Shown here: positions 29,308 through 38,119 of the stretch, in pieces
Position numbering within the stretch: the first letter of the stretch is position 1
Layout: each line of letters opens with the position of its first letter
Assembly: GCA_019448385.1 (NCBI GenBank)
Contig: JAGTXO010000012.1
Span: 62,001-126,000 of the forward strand
Direction of reading: 5' to 3'
DNA: 64,000 nucleotides
Source: Diacronema lutheri
Lineage: Eukaryota > Haptophyta > Pavlovophyceae > Pavlovales > Pavlovaceae
Translations under genes and position numbers: made by a program
Notes under the pieces: model-generated
What the model saw: only the letters and a program-made list of their open reading frames with translations
What the model was told of the DNA's origin: nothing
The model's database searches: none

Positions 29308-32038
29308 TCAAGTGCCGCTACTCGCTTGGGTGCGCGACGTGCGCGACAGCGAGCGCGCTCGCGGCGGCGCGGGCGACGCGGCGAGCGACCAACTGAACGC
29401 GGCGAGCGCGTGTTGGATCGTGCGGCGCGTCGTCAGGTTGAACAGGTCGAGGCCATCGTCGACGCCGCCACGCCCAAAAATGCGCGCGATCAGCGCAAAG
29501 ATGGCCTCGCGGTCGCTCTCGACCGTCGCGGACGCGTCGCGCGCGTCGAAGTGGAGGCGCGCTGCGATCGCTGCCGCGCCGTCCTTCTGGAGCTGCCGGA
29601 AGAAGTCGCTCCGCTCGGACGGCGCCATCGTGAGCGACAAGCTCACGCGCGCGCTGGACTGCGCGTGCGCCACCTCGTAGAGGCACCTGCGCCGCTCGCG
29701 TGCGCGCGCGCGCGCACGCAGCGTGAGCGCGGGCCGCTCGCGCGCCGACGGCCCGCCCTGCAGCCGCACAAAGGTACGGGCTGGACGCGCGTGACGCGTA
29801 CCACATGCGCGTGAGGCAGACCGGGTTGAACCACGGGTCGAGCACGGCGACGACGCTGCCTATGTGACGCTCAATGTTTCCGATGTGCGCGACTGGGCGA
29901 TGACGAGCGCGCGGCGCGGCGGGGTGGGGCGGCGGCGCGCAGAGTGACGACGGGGCGCGCAGCGCGTGGGCGCGCCGGCGGGCTTGAAGAGGCTGGCGCC
30001 GGCCGCGGGCGCGGCGCGTGCGCCGCGCGCTGCAGGGCCGCACCGTCGCATTCAATCTCGTGCTGTCGGATGCCTGCGCTCAGTTCCGGCGGCGAAAGCG
30101 GCAAAATGAGTGCGTAATCAACGCGCGTGCGAAAGCGATGACGCGACGGCGCGCGCGCGCGCGCACGCGCGGGGCAGAGCGCGCACAAAAGACATCAAGC
30201 CAGACAAAGACTTGCCTCGGATCGAGCGCGTGCATCGTGACGTGCGCGTCGATCGCGTCGAGCAGCTTGACGAAGCTGCACGACTGCGCGTGGCTGATGA
30301 AGACGGTCGCGGCCGAGCACGGCGGGCTGTTGGTGCCCGGCAGGACCGCGCGTGAATCGACCAAGTCTTCGAGCAGCGACCGGCGCGAGTGCGCGGTCAG
30401 CTCGCGGGCAAGCCGGCCGAGCGCGAGCGTCGGCATCGTCCGGTCGATCCGGTGCTCGGCGACGAATGCGCGCAGATATATGGGCGAGACGCCGAGCAGC
30501 AAGTGCGCGGCGATCTTTGCGCCCGGCGTTGGCGATGCGCGTTCGGCCTCGGGCGCCACGGTGCGCGACGAGAGCGGCGTCGGGCTCGCGGCGAGGACCG
30601 CGCCAAGCCGCAGCGCGCCCAACCGCAGTGCGCCGCTCGCAAGGCGCTCGAGCGGCCCGGACGGCACCGCGCTTGCCTCGCCGTCGGCGGACGTGCCGGC
30701 GGGCGCGTACGTGCGTACGTGCGCCCACGAGGTCATGAGCGCGCTCGTGAAGTAGCACCAGCAGACGGGCGTGCGCCTGTGCGGGCCGAGCATGCCCCAG
30801 GTGAGGAGCAGGGAGAGCAGGAAGGTGAGGGCGTGCAGCGCCACCGACGAGTGCACACGCCCCTCGAGTGCGACGAGAACGGCCGGTGGCAGCTTGCCGA
30901 GGAATTTGCGAACGCGCATTGCCGCCCACGTGCCGCCAACGACCAGCGAGAGGGGGCAGAGCAGCGCGCCGAGCAGCATGCGCGCGAGCGACAAGCCCGG
31001 CAGGACGCGGTCGCCGACGAAGGCGAAGCGCACGAGTATCTCGAACGCGATCGCGCCCATGACGAAGGCGAGCAGGCCGGCGCCCGCGCGCGCACTGAGC
31101 ACGTGCGCGCCCACGCCGGCGTTTGATGCGGACGAGATGAAACAGTAGAGGTACAGCCCACTGCTCAGCTCAGCGGACGCGGTCATCAGGCCAACGAGCA
31201 GCTGCGTCGCGTAGTGCGGCATCAGGCCGTGCGTGTCGAACGGGTCGACCGCGAAGAAGAAGAGCCGCGCCAGGTTGGCGATGAGCTCGCCGACGAGCAT
31301 CCACTGGACAAGCGAGCGCGCGGACAGGCCGTGCGCACGCGCAAAGGCCCACATCCGGAGGAGCGCGACCTCAAGCATGGTGAGCGCGCCCAGGCAGATG
31401 AACAGACGCGCGGCTGTCCATCCCGCCGACGCGCGCTGCGCCTCCCACGCGTCCGTCCCCTCGGCCATGCCGTGCGGAAGGAGCGTCGCGTGCGTGGGCG
31501 TGCCGCGCTCGGCAGCTTCCAGCGCGCGCACGAGCGCGGTCGCGGCGCGGCTCGACACGTCGACGGCGGCGCACTTGCCGTACGGATCGCCCGTGAACCA
31601 GAGCACTCCGTTTGCGTGCACGCGCTCTGCGTCGAGCCGCCGCGAATCGCCACGCAGCCAGTAGTTACGCGCGTGCCCAGGCACGGCGTCGTACGTCACC
31701 CACGCCTCCATATAGAGCATCCAGCCGACGGCGCCAACGACGAAGGCGGCGCGCGCGTGGCTCTCGGGCGAGCAGCTAATAATGTCGGCGTTGGCGTGCA
31801 TCACGAGCGCGCCGCGTAAATTGGCCGCGCCGCGGTACTCAGGCGGGCAGCCGCGAGCATAGTCCCAATCGCCGCCGTGCACAAGCGCAAGCCGCGCCGT
31901 TTGGTTGGCGCTAGGCGAGAAGGCAAACTCGGCGACCGGCATCTCGGCGCCAACAAGCCCATCGGGGCCCGACACCACGCGCAAAAGCGCGCCGAACGTC
32001 GGCGCCACGAGCGCGGCGAGAACGATCGCGCTCCTCAT
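29308..32038 (-). CDS. Receptor-like protein: PA-like ectodomain, ~7 membrane segments, TIR-like C-terminus
   Basis: 783 residues from four exons: 32038-30187, 30073-30044 (30 nt), 29892-29802 and 29686-29308. From the chosen Met there is a signal peptide (MRSAIVLAALVAPTFGA), then an ectodomain resembling a protease-associated fold (YRGAANLRGALVMHANAD, FVVGAVGWMLYME). About seven hydrophobic segments follow between roughly residues 205 and 450 (e.g. LFICLGALTMLEVALL). The cytoplasmic part has a TIR-like fold split by introns: TVFISHAQSCSFVKLLDAID, FVWLDVFCIRQHEIECD, IGSVVAVLDPW and LTRMWCLYEVAHA. The Trp-Cys-x-x-Glu stretch matches where TIR enzymes carry their catalytic Glu. NAD-cleaving or signalling activity is inference. 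A TATATA lies about 97 bp upstream. Confidence 0.8.
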
Positions 32039-32120
32039 GGACACCGCTGCTTGTGCGCCCTTTCGCTCGCTCCGTTTGTCCAGCCTCGGCCCCGTGCGCG
32101 CCCCTCCTGCTGACCCGCCT

Positions 32121-32140
32121 GTAAGCGTCGTTAGTATATA
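32121..32140 (-). repeat. Recurrent motif, copy 3
   Basis: On the - strand TATATACTAACGACGCTTAC, one base different in the core, upstream of the TIR-like receptor gene and followed by AGGCGGG. Confidence 0.65.
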
Positions 32141-32309
32141 ACCGGGCAAGTTCATAGTGATGGTGGACGCATTTTCCAGTTTTCCTACGGGGAACACTGG
32201 TACCAATATTGGTGCCTATACATTCCTATATGGGGTACAGCGCCGATAAGCCCATCGGGGCGCCGCGAGCGCGGCGAGCACGATCGCGCGCCCGCCACTC
32301 CTCCTCATC
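32121..32309. promoter_or_regulatory. AT-rich divergent promoter region
   Basis: Lies between the divergent receptor (start 32038, -) and 2OG-TPR (start 32310, +) genes. It contains TATATA (32135-32140) for the - strand gene, the recurrent motif GTAAGCGTCGTTAGTAT next to it, and a perfect 12-bp palindrome ACCAATATTGGT (32212-32223) that places a CCAAT box on each strand. The last ~60 bp resemble a shortened copy of the receptor gene's own 5' end. Confidence 0.55.
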
Positions 32310-33659
32310 ATGGGCGAGTGGATAATGCTTGCGGCCCTGGCGCAGCTCGCGCTCGTCGGGGTTGTAGGGGCGGCGCCGCAGCGTGCGCGCGTGCGCGCGG
32401 CTGCGCGCATGGGGCCGGGGACGAGCGCGCTTGCGTCGCCCGCCGCCGCCGCGTGCGTCGACGACGCGGTCGCAACGGCGCGCTCGCAGCACATGGCGGA
32501 GGTGGCGCTCGGCCGCGCGGCGTACGCTCCGCGGGAGCAGGACGGTGCAGCGCCGATGGAGCCCTGGCGCTTTGACGACGAAAGCTTCGCCTCGCCCTTT
32601 GCGGCGTGTGGCCTTGCTGGCGTGCACTCGACGCGCGCGCCGGTCGTCTCGCGAGCCGAGTGCGACGCGCTGATCGCCGAAGCGTCGGACGCGATTACCA
32701 GCGGGCTGAGCTCGAGCTTTACTTTCACCGCTGCCAGCCGCTTGGGCGAGGTACACGCGAGCGACCTGCCGCGCGCGCGGGTGTGGCTGTCTCGCGCGCT
32801 GCCTGAGCGTTTCTGGCCGCTGCTCGGCTCGCGCTTTGGCGCCGATCCGGCGCGGCTTGTCGTATACGACTGCCTCGTCGTGCGCTACTCGGCGGCGGAC
32901 GGCGGCGTGCGCCAGCCGGTGCACCGCGACGCGGCGCTGTATACGATCAACGTGCCGTTGAGCGCGCCCAGCTCGTTTGAGGGCGGCGGCACGTGGTTCG
33001 AGCTCACGCGCGAGGTCGCGCGCCTCGAGCGCGGCCATGCGCTCGCGCACGCGAGCGAGCTGCGCCATGCGGGGCACCGGCTGCGCGCGGGCGAGCGGTG
33101 GGTCCTGGTGCTCTTCGCCATCGTCGATGACGAACCTGAGCTCGCGCGTCGGCTCGGCGAGCTCGCCGCCGCCGCGCGAGTCGACGGCCGCGCGCACGAG
33201 GCGAGCGCCGTCTACGAGCGCGCGATCGCGCTCGCGCCCGCAGACCACGAGTTGCACTACGGCCAAGCCGTTGCGCGCGCCGCGGTGGGCGACGAACGCG
33301 GCGCGCGCGAGGCGTTCGCGCGCGCCGCCGCGCTCTACCCGCACTGCCCTCGCCCGCACGCAGCGCTCGGCACGCTCGCGCTCACGGCGGGAGAGACGGG
33401 CGTCGCGCTCGCGCAATTTGACGCCGCACGCGCGCTCGCGGCGGACGAGGCGGAGAACGCGTGGTGGGAGGCGGCGGTGAATGGCGCGCTGTGCGCCGCG
33501 CTGCTCGCTGAGGCGGCCGGCCCCGCGTCGGCGGGCGAGTGGCACTCGCGTTTGCGCGACGATGCAGCGCGGCTGCACGTGGCGCTCAGTTGCACGCCGG
33601 GCGGCGACAAGCGGCTAACTGACTTGGTCGCTCGCGTTGAGGGCCTCCTCGCGCGCTGA
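32310..33659 (+). CDS. Prolyl-hydroxylase-like 2OG-Fe(II) oxygenase with TPR region
   Basis: 449 residues, no intron seen. Hydrophobic N-terminus (LAALAQLALVGVVGAA) suggests secretion or an organelle. The oxygenase fold has iron ligands His205-x-Asp207 in VHRDAALYTINVPLS, a distal His near 253 and the 2-oxoglutarate-binding Arg263 (HAGHRLRAGERWVLVLF). The C-terminal half is a TPR array (AHEASAVYERAIALAPADHE, ALGTLALTAGETGVALAQFD). Such proteins hydroxylate proline or lysine in proteins; the substrate is unknown. It converges with the next gene, with 38 bp between stops. Confidence 0.85.
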   Translation: MGEWIMLAALAQLALVGVVGAAPQRARVRAAARMGPGTSALASPAAAACVDDAVATARSQHMAEVALGRAAYAPREQDGAAPMEPWRFDDESFASPFAACGLAGVHSTRAPVVSRAECDALIAEASDAITSGLSSSFTFTAASRLGEVHASDLPRARVWLSRALPERFWPLLGSRFGADPARLVVYDCLVVRYSAADGGVRQPVHRDAALYTINVPLSAPSSFEGGGTWFELTREVARLERGHALAHASELRHAGHRLRAGERWVLVLFAIVDDEPELARRLGELAAAARVDGRAHEASAVYERAIALAPADHELHYGQAVARAAVGDERGAREAFARAAALYPHCPRPHAALGTLALTAGETGVALAQFDAARALAADEAENAWWEAAVNGALCAALLAEAAGPASAGEWHSRLRDDAARLHVALSCTPGGDKRLTDLVARVEGLLAR

Positions 33660-33662
33660 CGC

Positions 33663-33689
33663 CGCCCTCAGGTTGGCAACCTGAGGGCG
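33663..33689. terminator. Hairpin between convergent genes
   Basis: Inverted repeat with a 12-bp perfect stem (CGCCCTCAGGTT) and a 3-base loop (GGC). It occupies most of the 38 bp between two convergent stop codons and would appear in both 3' UTRs. A role in 3'-end formation is inference. Confidence 0.45.
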
Positions 33690-33697
33690 TAGCACGC

Positions 33698-35632
33698 CTA
33701 CATGAAAATGTGCTGCGGCGTGGCGTGCACGCTGGCGATGGACACCGCGCGCGCGGCGCCGGCCGCCGGCTGTTGACCGCCGCGCGCGCGCACGCGCCGG
33801 AGGACGAAAATGTCTGCCTCGTCGCCCCACGTCGAGTGGAGCGTGACGGCGAGGCAGCGCCGCTCGCTGCCCTCGCGCAAGTAAGCGCGCATGGGCGGCG
33901 CGCGCTCGTCGACCCGCGGGAGCAGGTCTGCAAGCGCGCAGTCGAGTCGCACGTCGAGCCGGACGGCGCCGGTCTCCGCGCCACCCGCCTCCTCGCACGA
34001 CGCGAGGCTGTCGACGTTGTGCGCGTCGAGTGCGGCGTGCACGCGCTGCGAGACGAGCGCGGAGAGGCTACCAAGCAGCTCCGGCCGCGCGTCACGCTGA
34101 CCGGTTCGCTCGCAGGCAGCAAGGTGCACGCGCACCTCCGTGAGCGCAAATCGGCTGCTCGCATAATGGCCGAAGCATGAGCGGAGTGCGCGCGCGCGGT
34201 CGTGGTCGGAGATGACCAGGTCGGCGACGTGCCCAAGCTCGTCGCGCACCATCGCGTACGGCGACTTGTCCACCACAACGAGCGTCGTCCACGCGCGCGG
34301 CTCGTCGTGCTCGTCATCAACCGTGGCGGACTCGCGCCGCTTCTTTCTGCCGCTCGTCGTGAAGGCGTCGGTGAAGTGCTCCGAGGCGACCGCCTTGGCG
34401 AGCACGGAGACGGGCGCGTCGTGCGCCACCGTAAGCATGCAGAGCGCACGCGTGCGGCTGAGGAGGACGCCGCCGTCCAGCCCGACGCGCTCGGCCGTGC
34501 GCGCACGCACCATGATCTCCAACAAGTGGGGCCGAGTCGGGTCGACGCTCTCGAGGCCGAGGATGCGCTCGGCCGCGCGTTGCGTGAGGCGCGCCTCGGC
34601 GAGCAGAATTGGGTAAATGAGCCGCGTGCCGAGCGGCGGCCGCTCGCCCGCGCGCGGGATCGAGTCGACGGCCCACGCCTTTGACGGCGCGCGCATCCGC
34701 CAGCGGTCGACCGTCTCGACCAGCAGCGCACCGTCCTTGCCCTTTGGCCGCGCGCCTGCATCCTTGGGCAGCGCGATGCGCAGCTTGCCGTCGCTGCCCA
34801 CCTCGGGCGGCAGCAGGCAGACGGGCGCGAAGATGTCGCGCAGCTCGCTGAGGCCGATCCAACTGTCGGCAGGGATGAGGCCTGCGGCGCGCAGAATGAC
34901 CGGCACCACCTGCTGCGGCACGTCGCGCAGCACAGCGCCGAGCGCGTCGAGCATCTGCTGCACGGGCGGGCGGAAGTGGCGCGCCGCCGCGTCGAGCTCG
35001 CCGATCGAGAGCACTTTCGCGTAATTGCGAGCGAAGGCGTGCTTCGGCGCGGTGCTCCTGTCGGTGGCCGCCTGAAAGTGGAAAGGCTGCACGAGCGGCT
35101 GCTTGAGCGCCTGCGCGAGCTCCCACGTGTACGCGGCGAGGAGGTCGGCCTTGCAGACGTCCGCGGGGACCCACCACGGCCAAACCTCCGCCACCTTGGC
35201 GACTGCCGCCGGCTGCGCGGCCACGAGCGCAAGCGCGTCGAGCGTCGGCTCACCGAGCGCGTCGGGCGGATCGATCGCGCTCGCGCGCGTCGCCGCGCAC
35301 GGCACGGCCCATGCGCTTCCAGTCCACACGGCCGAAGGTCCAACGACGCCAAACTTGGGGTCGGGCCTTGCGACGACCGCCTTGCGCGCGCGCTTGCGCG
35401 AGCTCGGGTCGACGGTCGAGCCGGCCGGTGCCGTCGTCGTCACAGCTTCGACGACCGGCAGGTCGCGCGGCGCGTGGGGCTCGCTCGGGGCGGCCTCGTT
35501 CGCCGCGACGAGAGCAAGCGGCGGAGCGTCCGCAGCACGCTGCGCGTCAACGGGCTTTGGCCCCGCGCCCACGCTCGGACGATCCGGCGGCTCGGTGAGC
35601 GCACGGGCGAGCGCTCTGAACGCGGTGAACAT
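33698..35632 (-). CDS. Hypothetical protein, ~644 residues
   Basis: A long frame with consistent codon use and no intron, starting at MFTAFRALARAL. I do not recognise the family. It has a Pro/Ala-rich N-terminus with a basic SSRKRARKA patch (possible nuclear signal), then a well-packed alpha/beta-like region (VQQMLDALGAVLRDVPQQVV, SWIGLSELRDIFAPVCLLPP), a basic SGRKKRRES stretch, and a C-terminal region including LHSTWGDEADIFVLRRV. No signal peptide or membrane segment is seen. Confidence 0.7.
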   Translation of the reverse strand: MFTAFRALARALTEPPDRPSVGAGPKPVDAQRAADAPPLALVAANEAAPSEPHAPRDLPVVEAVTTTAPAGSTVDPSSRKRARKAVVARPDPKFGVVGPSAVWTGSAWAVPCAATRASAIDPPDALGEPTLDALALVAAQPAAVAKVAEVWPWWVPADVCKADLLAAYTWELAQALKQPLVQPFHFQAATDRSTAPKHAFARNYAKVLSIGELDAAARHFRPPVQQMLDALGAVLRDVPQQVVPVILRAAGLIPADSWIGLSELRDIFAPVCLLPPEVGSDGKLRIALPKDAGARPKGKDGALLVETVDRWRMRAPSKAWAVDSIPRAGERPPLGTRLIYPILLAEARLTQRAAERILGLESVDPTRPHLLEIMVRARTAERVGLDGGVLLSRTRALCMLTVAHDAPVSVLAKAVASEHFTDAFTTSGRKKRRESATVDDEHDEPRAWTTLVVVDKSPYAMVRDELGHVADLVISDHDRARALRSCFGHYASSRFALTEVRVHLAACERTGQRDARPELLGSLSALVSQRVHAALDAHNVDSLASCEEAGGAETGAVRLDVRLDCALADLLPRVDERAPPMRAYLREGSERRCLAVTLHSTWGDEADIFVLRRVRARGGQQPAAGAARAVSIASVHATPQHIFM

Positions 35633-35808
35633 GACCCAGGGGGGGCGGGGCCTCGACGGCAAGACCGTTTAAAAGTCAAGACTGGCGCCATGGGGTCCTC
35701 GACTCTCGAGTCTCGCTCTGACTCGTCGCGTGCCTCATGATCAGTCGAGCGCGTCTCTCGCTTCAAGGCCTCGCTTCGCGCATCGTAGCGGCCTGCGCAG
35801 CTGCCACG

Positions 35809-36228
35809 TCACGCGCTCGCGCGCACGTGCAAGACGCCGACGACGCTCCAGTACATACACATGGCGCCGAGGTACGCGCGAAAGACGTGGGCCCATGCCT
35901 CGCCCTTGCGCAGCTTCCGCGCCGTCGTCTTGGCCGGCGCGGCGAGGATCACAAGCGCCGGCACGCCAAAGTTGGCCGCGAGCACGAACGCGCATCCGGC
36001 ACGCCAGCGCGCCGACGCGCGCGTGCCGACGGCGGCCAGGTACAGTGCGAATGTGAAGAGCCCGGCGTCTCGCTTGAGCGGGCCTCGCGCCCAGTTCTTG
36101 ATTGCCCAGAGCAGCGAGAAGGCGGCAGAATATGGCGCCATCCCCACACCGCCAAGCATGAGCGCGGCGGCCGACACGAGCGCACTCACCGGCATGAGCG
36201 CCGTGAGGACGCCATCAGAGGTCGCCAT
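35809..36228 (-). CDS. Small multi-pass membrane protein, hypothetical
   Basis: 139 residues with about four hydrophobic segments (ALMPVSALVSAAALMLGGVG, AGLFTFALYLAAVGT, CAFVLAANFGVPALVILAA, VFRAYLGAMCMYWSVVGVL) separated by short basic loops. Family not recognised. The start codon lies only 24 bp from that of the divergent gene on the + strand. Confidence 0.6.
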   Translation of the reverse strand: MATSDGVLTALMPVSALVSAAALMLGGVGMAPYSAAFSLLWAIKNWARGPLKRDAGLFTFALYLAAVGTRASARWRAGCAFVLAANFGVPALVILAAPAKTTARKLRKGEAWAHVFRAYLGAMCMYWSVVGVLHVRASA

Positions 36229-36252
36229 CGCAGTCCAAAGAGGCGGTCACGA

Positions 36253-37251
36253 ATGGCGGCGGACTCGACGATCGGGGCCTACCTCGTGCGCGACGAGAGC
36301 GGGCGATTCCGCTTCGACCTTGCGGCCGACGAGCTCGGCCCGACCATTGCTCTGATTGGCCAGTCGACCGTGGAGGACGACCGGCGCATGCTCCGCGTCG
36401 GTGACCGCGTCAAGCTGATCGACGGCAACGACGCGTTCGGCCTCGAGCTCGACGAGGCGCGCGCGCTGGTGAAGCGGGCGGGGCCGATGCTCAAGCTCTA
36501 CGTGGTGCGTGGCACGGACGCGCCGAGCACGCTACCCGCGCGCACGGGCATTGCCGGCCAGCGGCAGGGCGTGGCGGGGCGCCGCGGCGCGGACGAGGCC
36601 GTCTCGGAGGCCGCCGAGCTACTCGCGCGCTCGAAGCTCGCGATGCAGCGGCCGTCCGTGAGCGCGGAGCGCGACGCATCGGACGCCTTTAAAGCGCTCG
36701 AAGGGTTTGGCACGTGGCTTCAGACCAGCGCCGTGGAGGACGCGCGCCGCGCAGCGGCTGCTGCAGCGGAGGCTGTCCAGCAGAGCGCGCGCTCGGTCTC
36801 GGAGACGGCCGCCGAGGCGGCGCGCCGCATTGCCGAGGCGTCGGGCGAGCGTATCGGCGTCGAGGCTGGCGGGAGCTATAGCCATGGCCGCTTTGGCGGC
36901 GGCACCTCGAACGCACGCGCAGCTGTGCGCAGCGCGTCGGCGCGCGCGCACGAGGGCGGTGGTGGTGGCGGCCAGGGCTACGGCTGCGGCGGGATTGGGA
37001 GCGGCGCCGGCCCCACCACGGCGGCGGCGTTCGGGCTGCAGTGCGTGTGCGACATGCGCGGCTTCAAATGCCCGCTCCACCCGGGGCGCGAGCTGTGGCG
37101 CAACCGGCCCGACTTCGCGCAGGCGATGGCACAGGGCGACAGAGTGCCCGGCGAGGATCACCCCGACGCTCGTGCAACGCCGCCGACCGCGGCGTCGAGT
37201 GGGGGTGCCGCCGCCCCCGAGCTCTCTCTGATCGACCTGAGTGCGCCGTGA
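36253..37251 (+). CDS. PDZ-like domain protein
   Basis: 332 residues. The N-terminal ~85 residues follow the PDZ pattern: a ligand-loop strand, then RMLRVGDRVKLIDGNDAFGL and ARALVKRAGPMLKLYVVR. The middle is an Ala/Glu helix-prone region, followed by a Gly-rich stretch. A short Cys-containing segment (GLQCVCDMRGFKCPLHPGRE) might bind a metal. PDZ domains bind C-terminal peptides; partner unknown. It stops 24 bp before the convergent RING-CH gene. Confidence 0.7.
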   Translation: MAADSTIGAYLVRDESGRFRFDLAADELGPTIALIGQSTVEDDRRMLRVGDRVKLIDGNDAFGLELDEARALVKRAGPMLKLYVVRGTDAPSTLPARTGIAGQRQGVAGRRGADEAVSEAAELLARSKLAMQRPSVSAERDASDAFKALEGFGTWLQTSAVEDARRAAAAAAEAVQQSARSVSETAAEAARRIAEASGERIGVEAGGSYSHGRFGGGTSNARAAVRSASARAHEGGGGGGQGYGCGGIGSGAGPTTAAAFGLQCVCDMRGFKCPLHPGRELWRNRPDFAQAMAQGDRVPGEDHPDARATPPTAASSGGAAAPELSLIDLSAP

Positions 37252-37275
37252 AAGTGCCAGACAATCATGTCCTTT

Positions 37276-38091
37276 TTACGAACGCGCGGCATGCCTCTCC
37301 CGCAGCCGGTCGAGCTGAATGTGCCAGACGCCCAGGTCGAGGTCCGCGCCGCTTGGCGCTCGAGACGCCTCAGCCTGGCTGTGCAGCTGCCGGCGCGCGA
37401 CGATGTGCTGCGGCACCAGCCGCACGCATGGCGCGCACAGGACCAACGTGATCAGTGCGAGGACCCACAAGTGCACGCCACGCGCTCGCGTAACCCAGAG
37501 CATGTGCGCGAGAACGAGCACGGCAAGGATTGCGAAAGAGGTGCCGAAGCACGCGGCGAGCGCGCACGTCGAGATGCGCGACGCGACCTCATCCTCGCGC
37601 TCCGGATCGCTCGTCACGCCTCGCGCGAGCCAGTGCCACATGGTGGCCGGCGGGAAGAAGGCGCCGCCGCCGGTAGGCCGGCCAGGCACGCGCCGATACG
37701 CGACGCGATACTTCTCCCGGCAGATCGAGCAGCGCATGCGCTCGCCCTCCTCCTTGTAGTCGATCGAGTTGACCATGGACTCGAGGCAGGACAGGTGCGC
37801 CGTCAACGATCTGCACGCGCACAAATCGCCGACGACGGGATCTCGGCGGGCAAGGGGCCTACCCTCGAGGCAGATGAAGCAGCGCTCCATGCCCTGACTT
37901 GCCGCCGGCCGGCCGAGACGCGGGGAGAGGCGAAGCGCTGCGCGCGGACGGCGTATGGACGGCGTCGCTCCCGCCGTTCTCGTGCCGTTCCCACTGCCCA
38001 GTTTGCGTTCGAGATGATTGGCGCTCATCATCACTGGGGCCGAGAGCTCTGTGTCATTGAGCTCGACTGAGAGAACACCAGCGCGACTCAA
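37276..38091 (-). CDS. RING-CH (MARCH-type) membrane E3 ubiquitin ligase
   Basis: 271 residues. A C4HC3 RING-variant zinc domain spans about residues 70-128: CFICLEG, CACRSLTAHLSCLE, MRCSICREKY. Two hydrophobic helices follow (LAACFGTSFAILAVLVLAHM and LWVLALITLVLCAPCV), the layout of MARCH ligases that ubiquitinate membrane proteins in the endomembrane system. The first Met is at 38091; one at about 37890 (MERCFIC) is an alternative start just before the zinc domain. Confidence 0.88.
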   Translation of the reverse strand: MSRAGVLSVELNDTELSAPVMMSANHLERKLGSGNGTRTAGATPSIRRPRAALRLSPRLGRPAASQGMERCFICLEGRPLARRDPVVGDLCACRSLTAHLSCLESMVNSIDYKEEGERMRCSICREKYRVAYRRVPGRPTGGGAFFPPATMWHWLARGVTSDPEREDEVASRISTCALAACFGTSFAILAVLVLAHMLWVTRARGVHLWVLALITLVLCAPCVRLVPQHIVARRQLHSQAEASRAPSGADLDLGVWHIQLDRLRERHAARS

Positions 38092-38119
38092 GCGCTCACA
38101 CCTGCTGCTGCGCGACCGC

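Noticed and set aside
31214-31819. + strand frame of 201 codons
   Set aside because: It is antisense to the receptor membrane region, with Arg/His-rich shadow composition.
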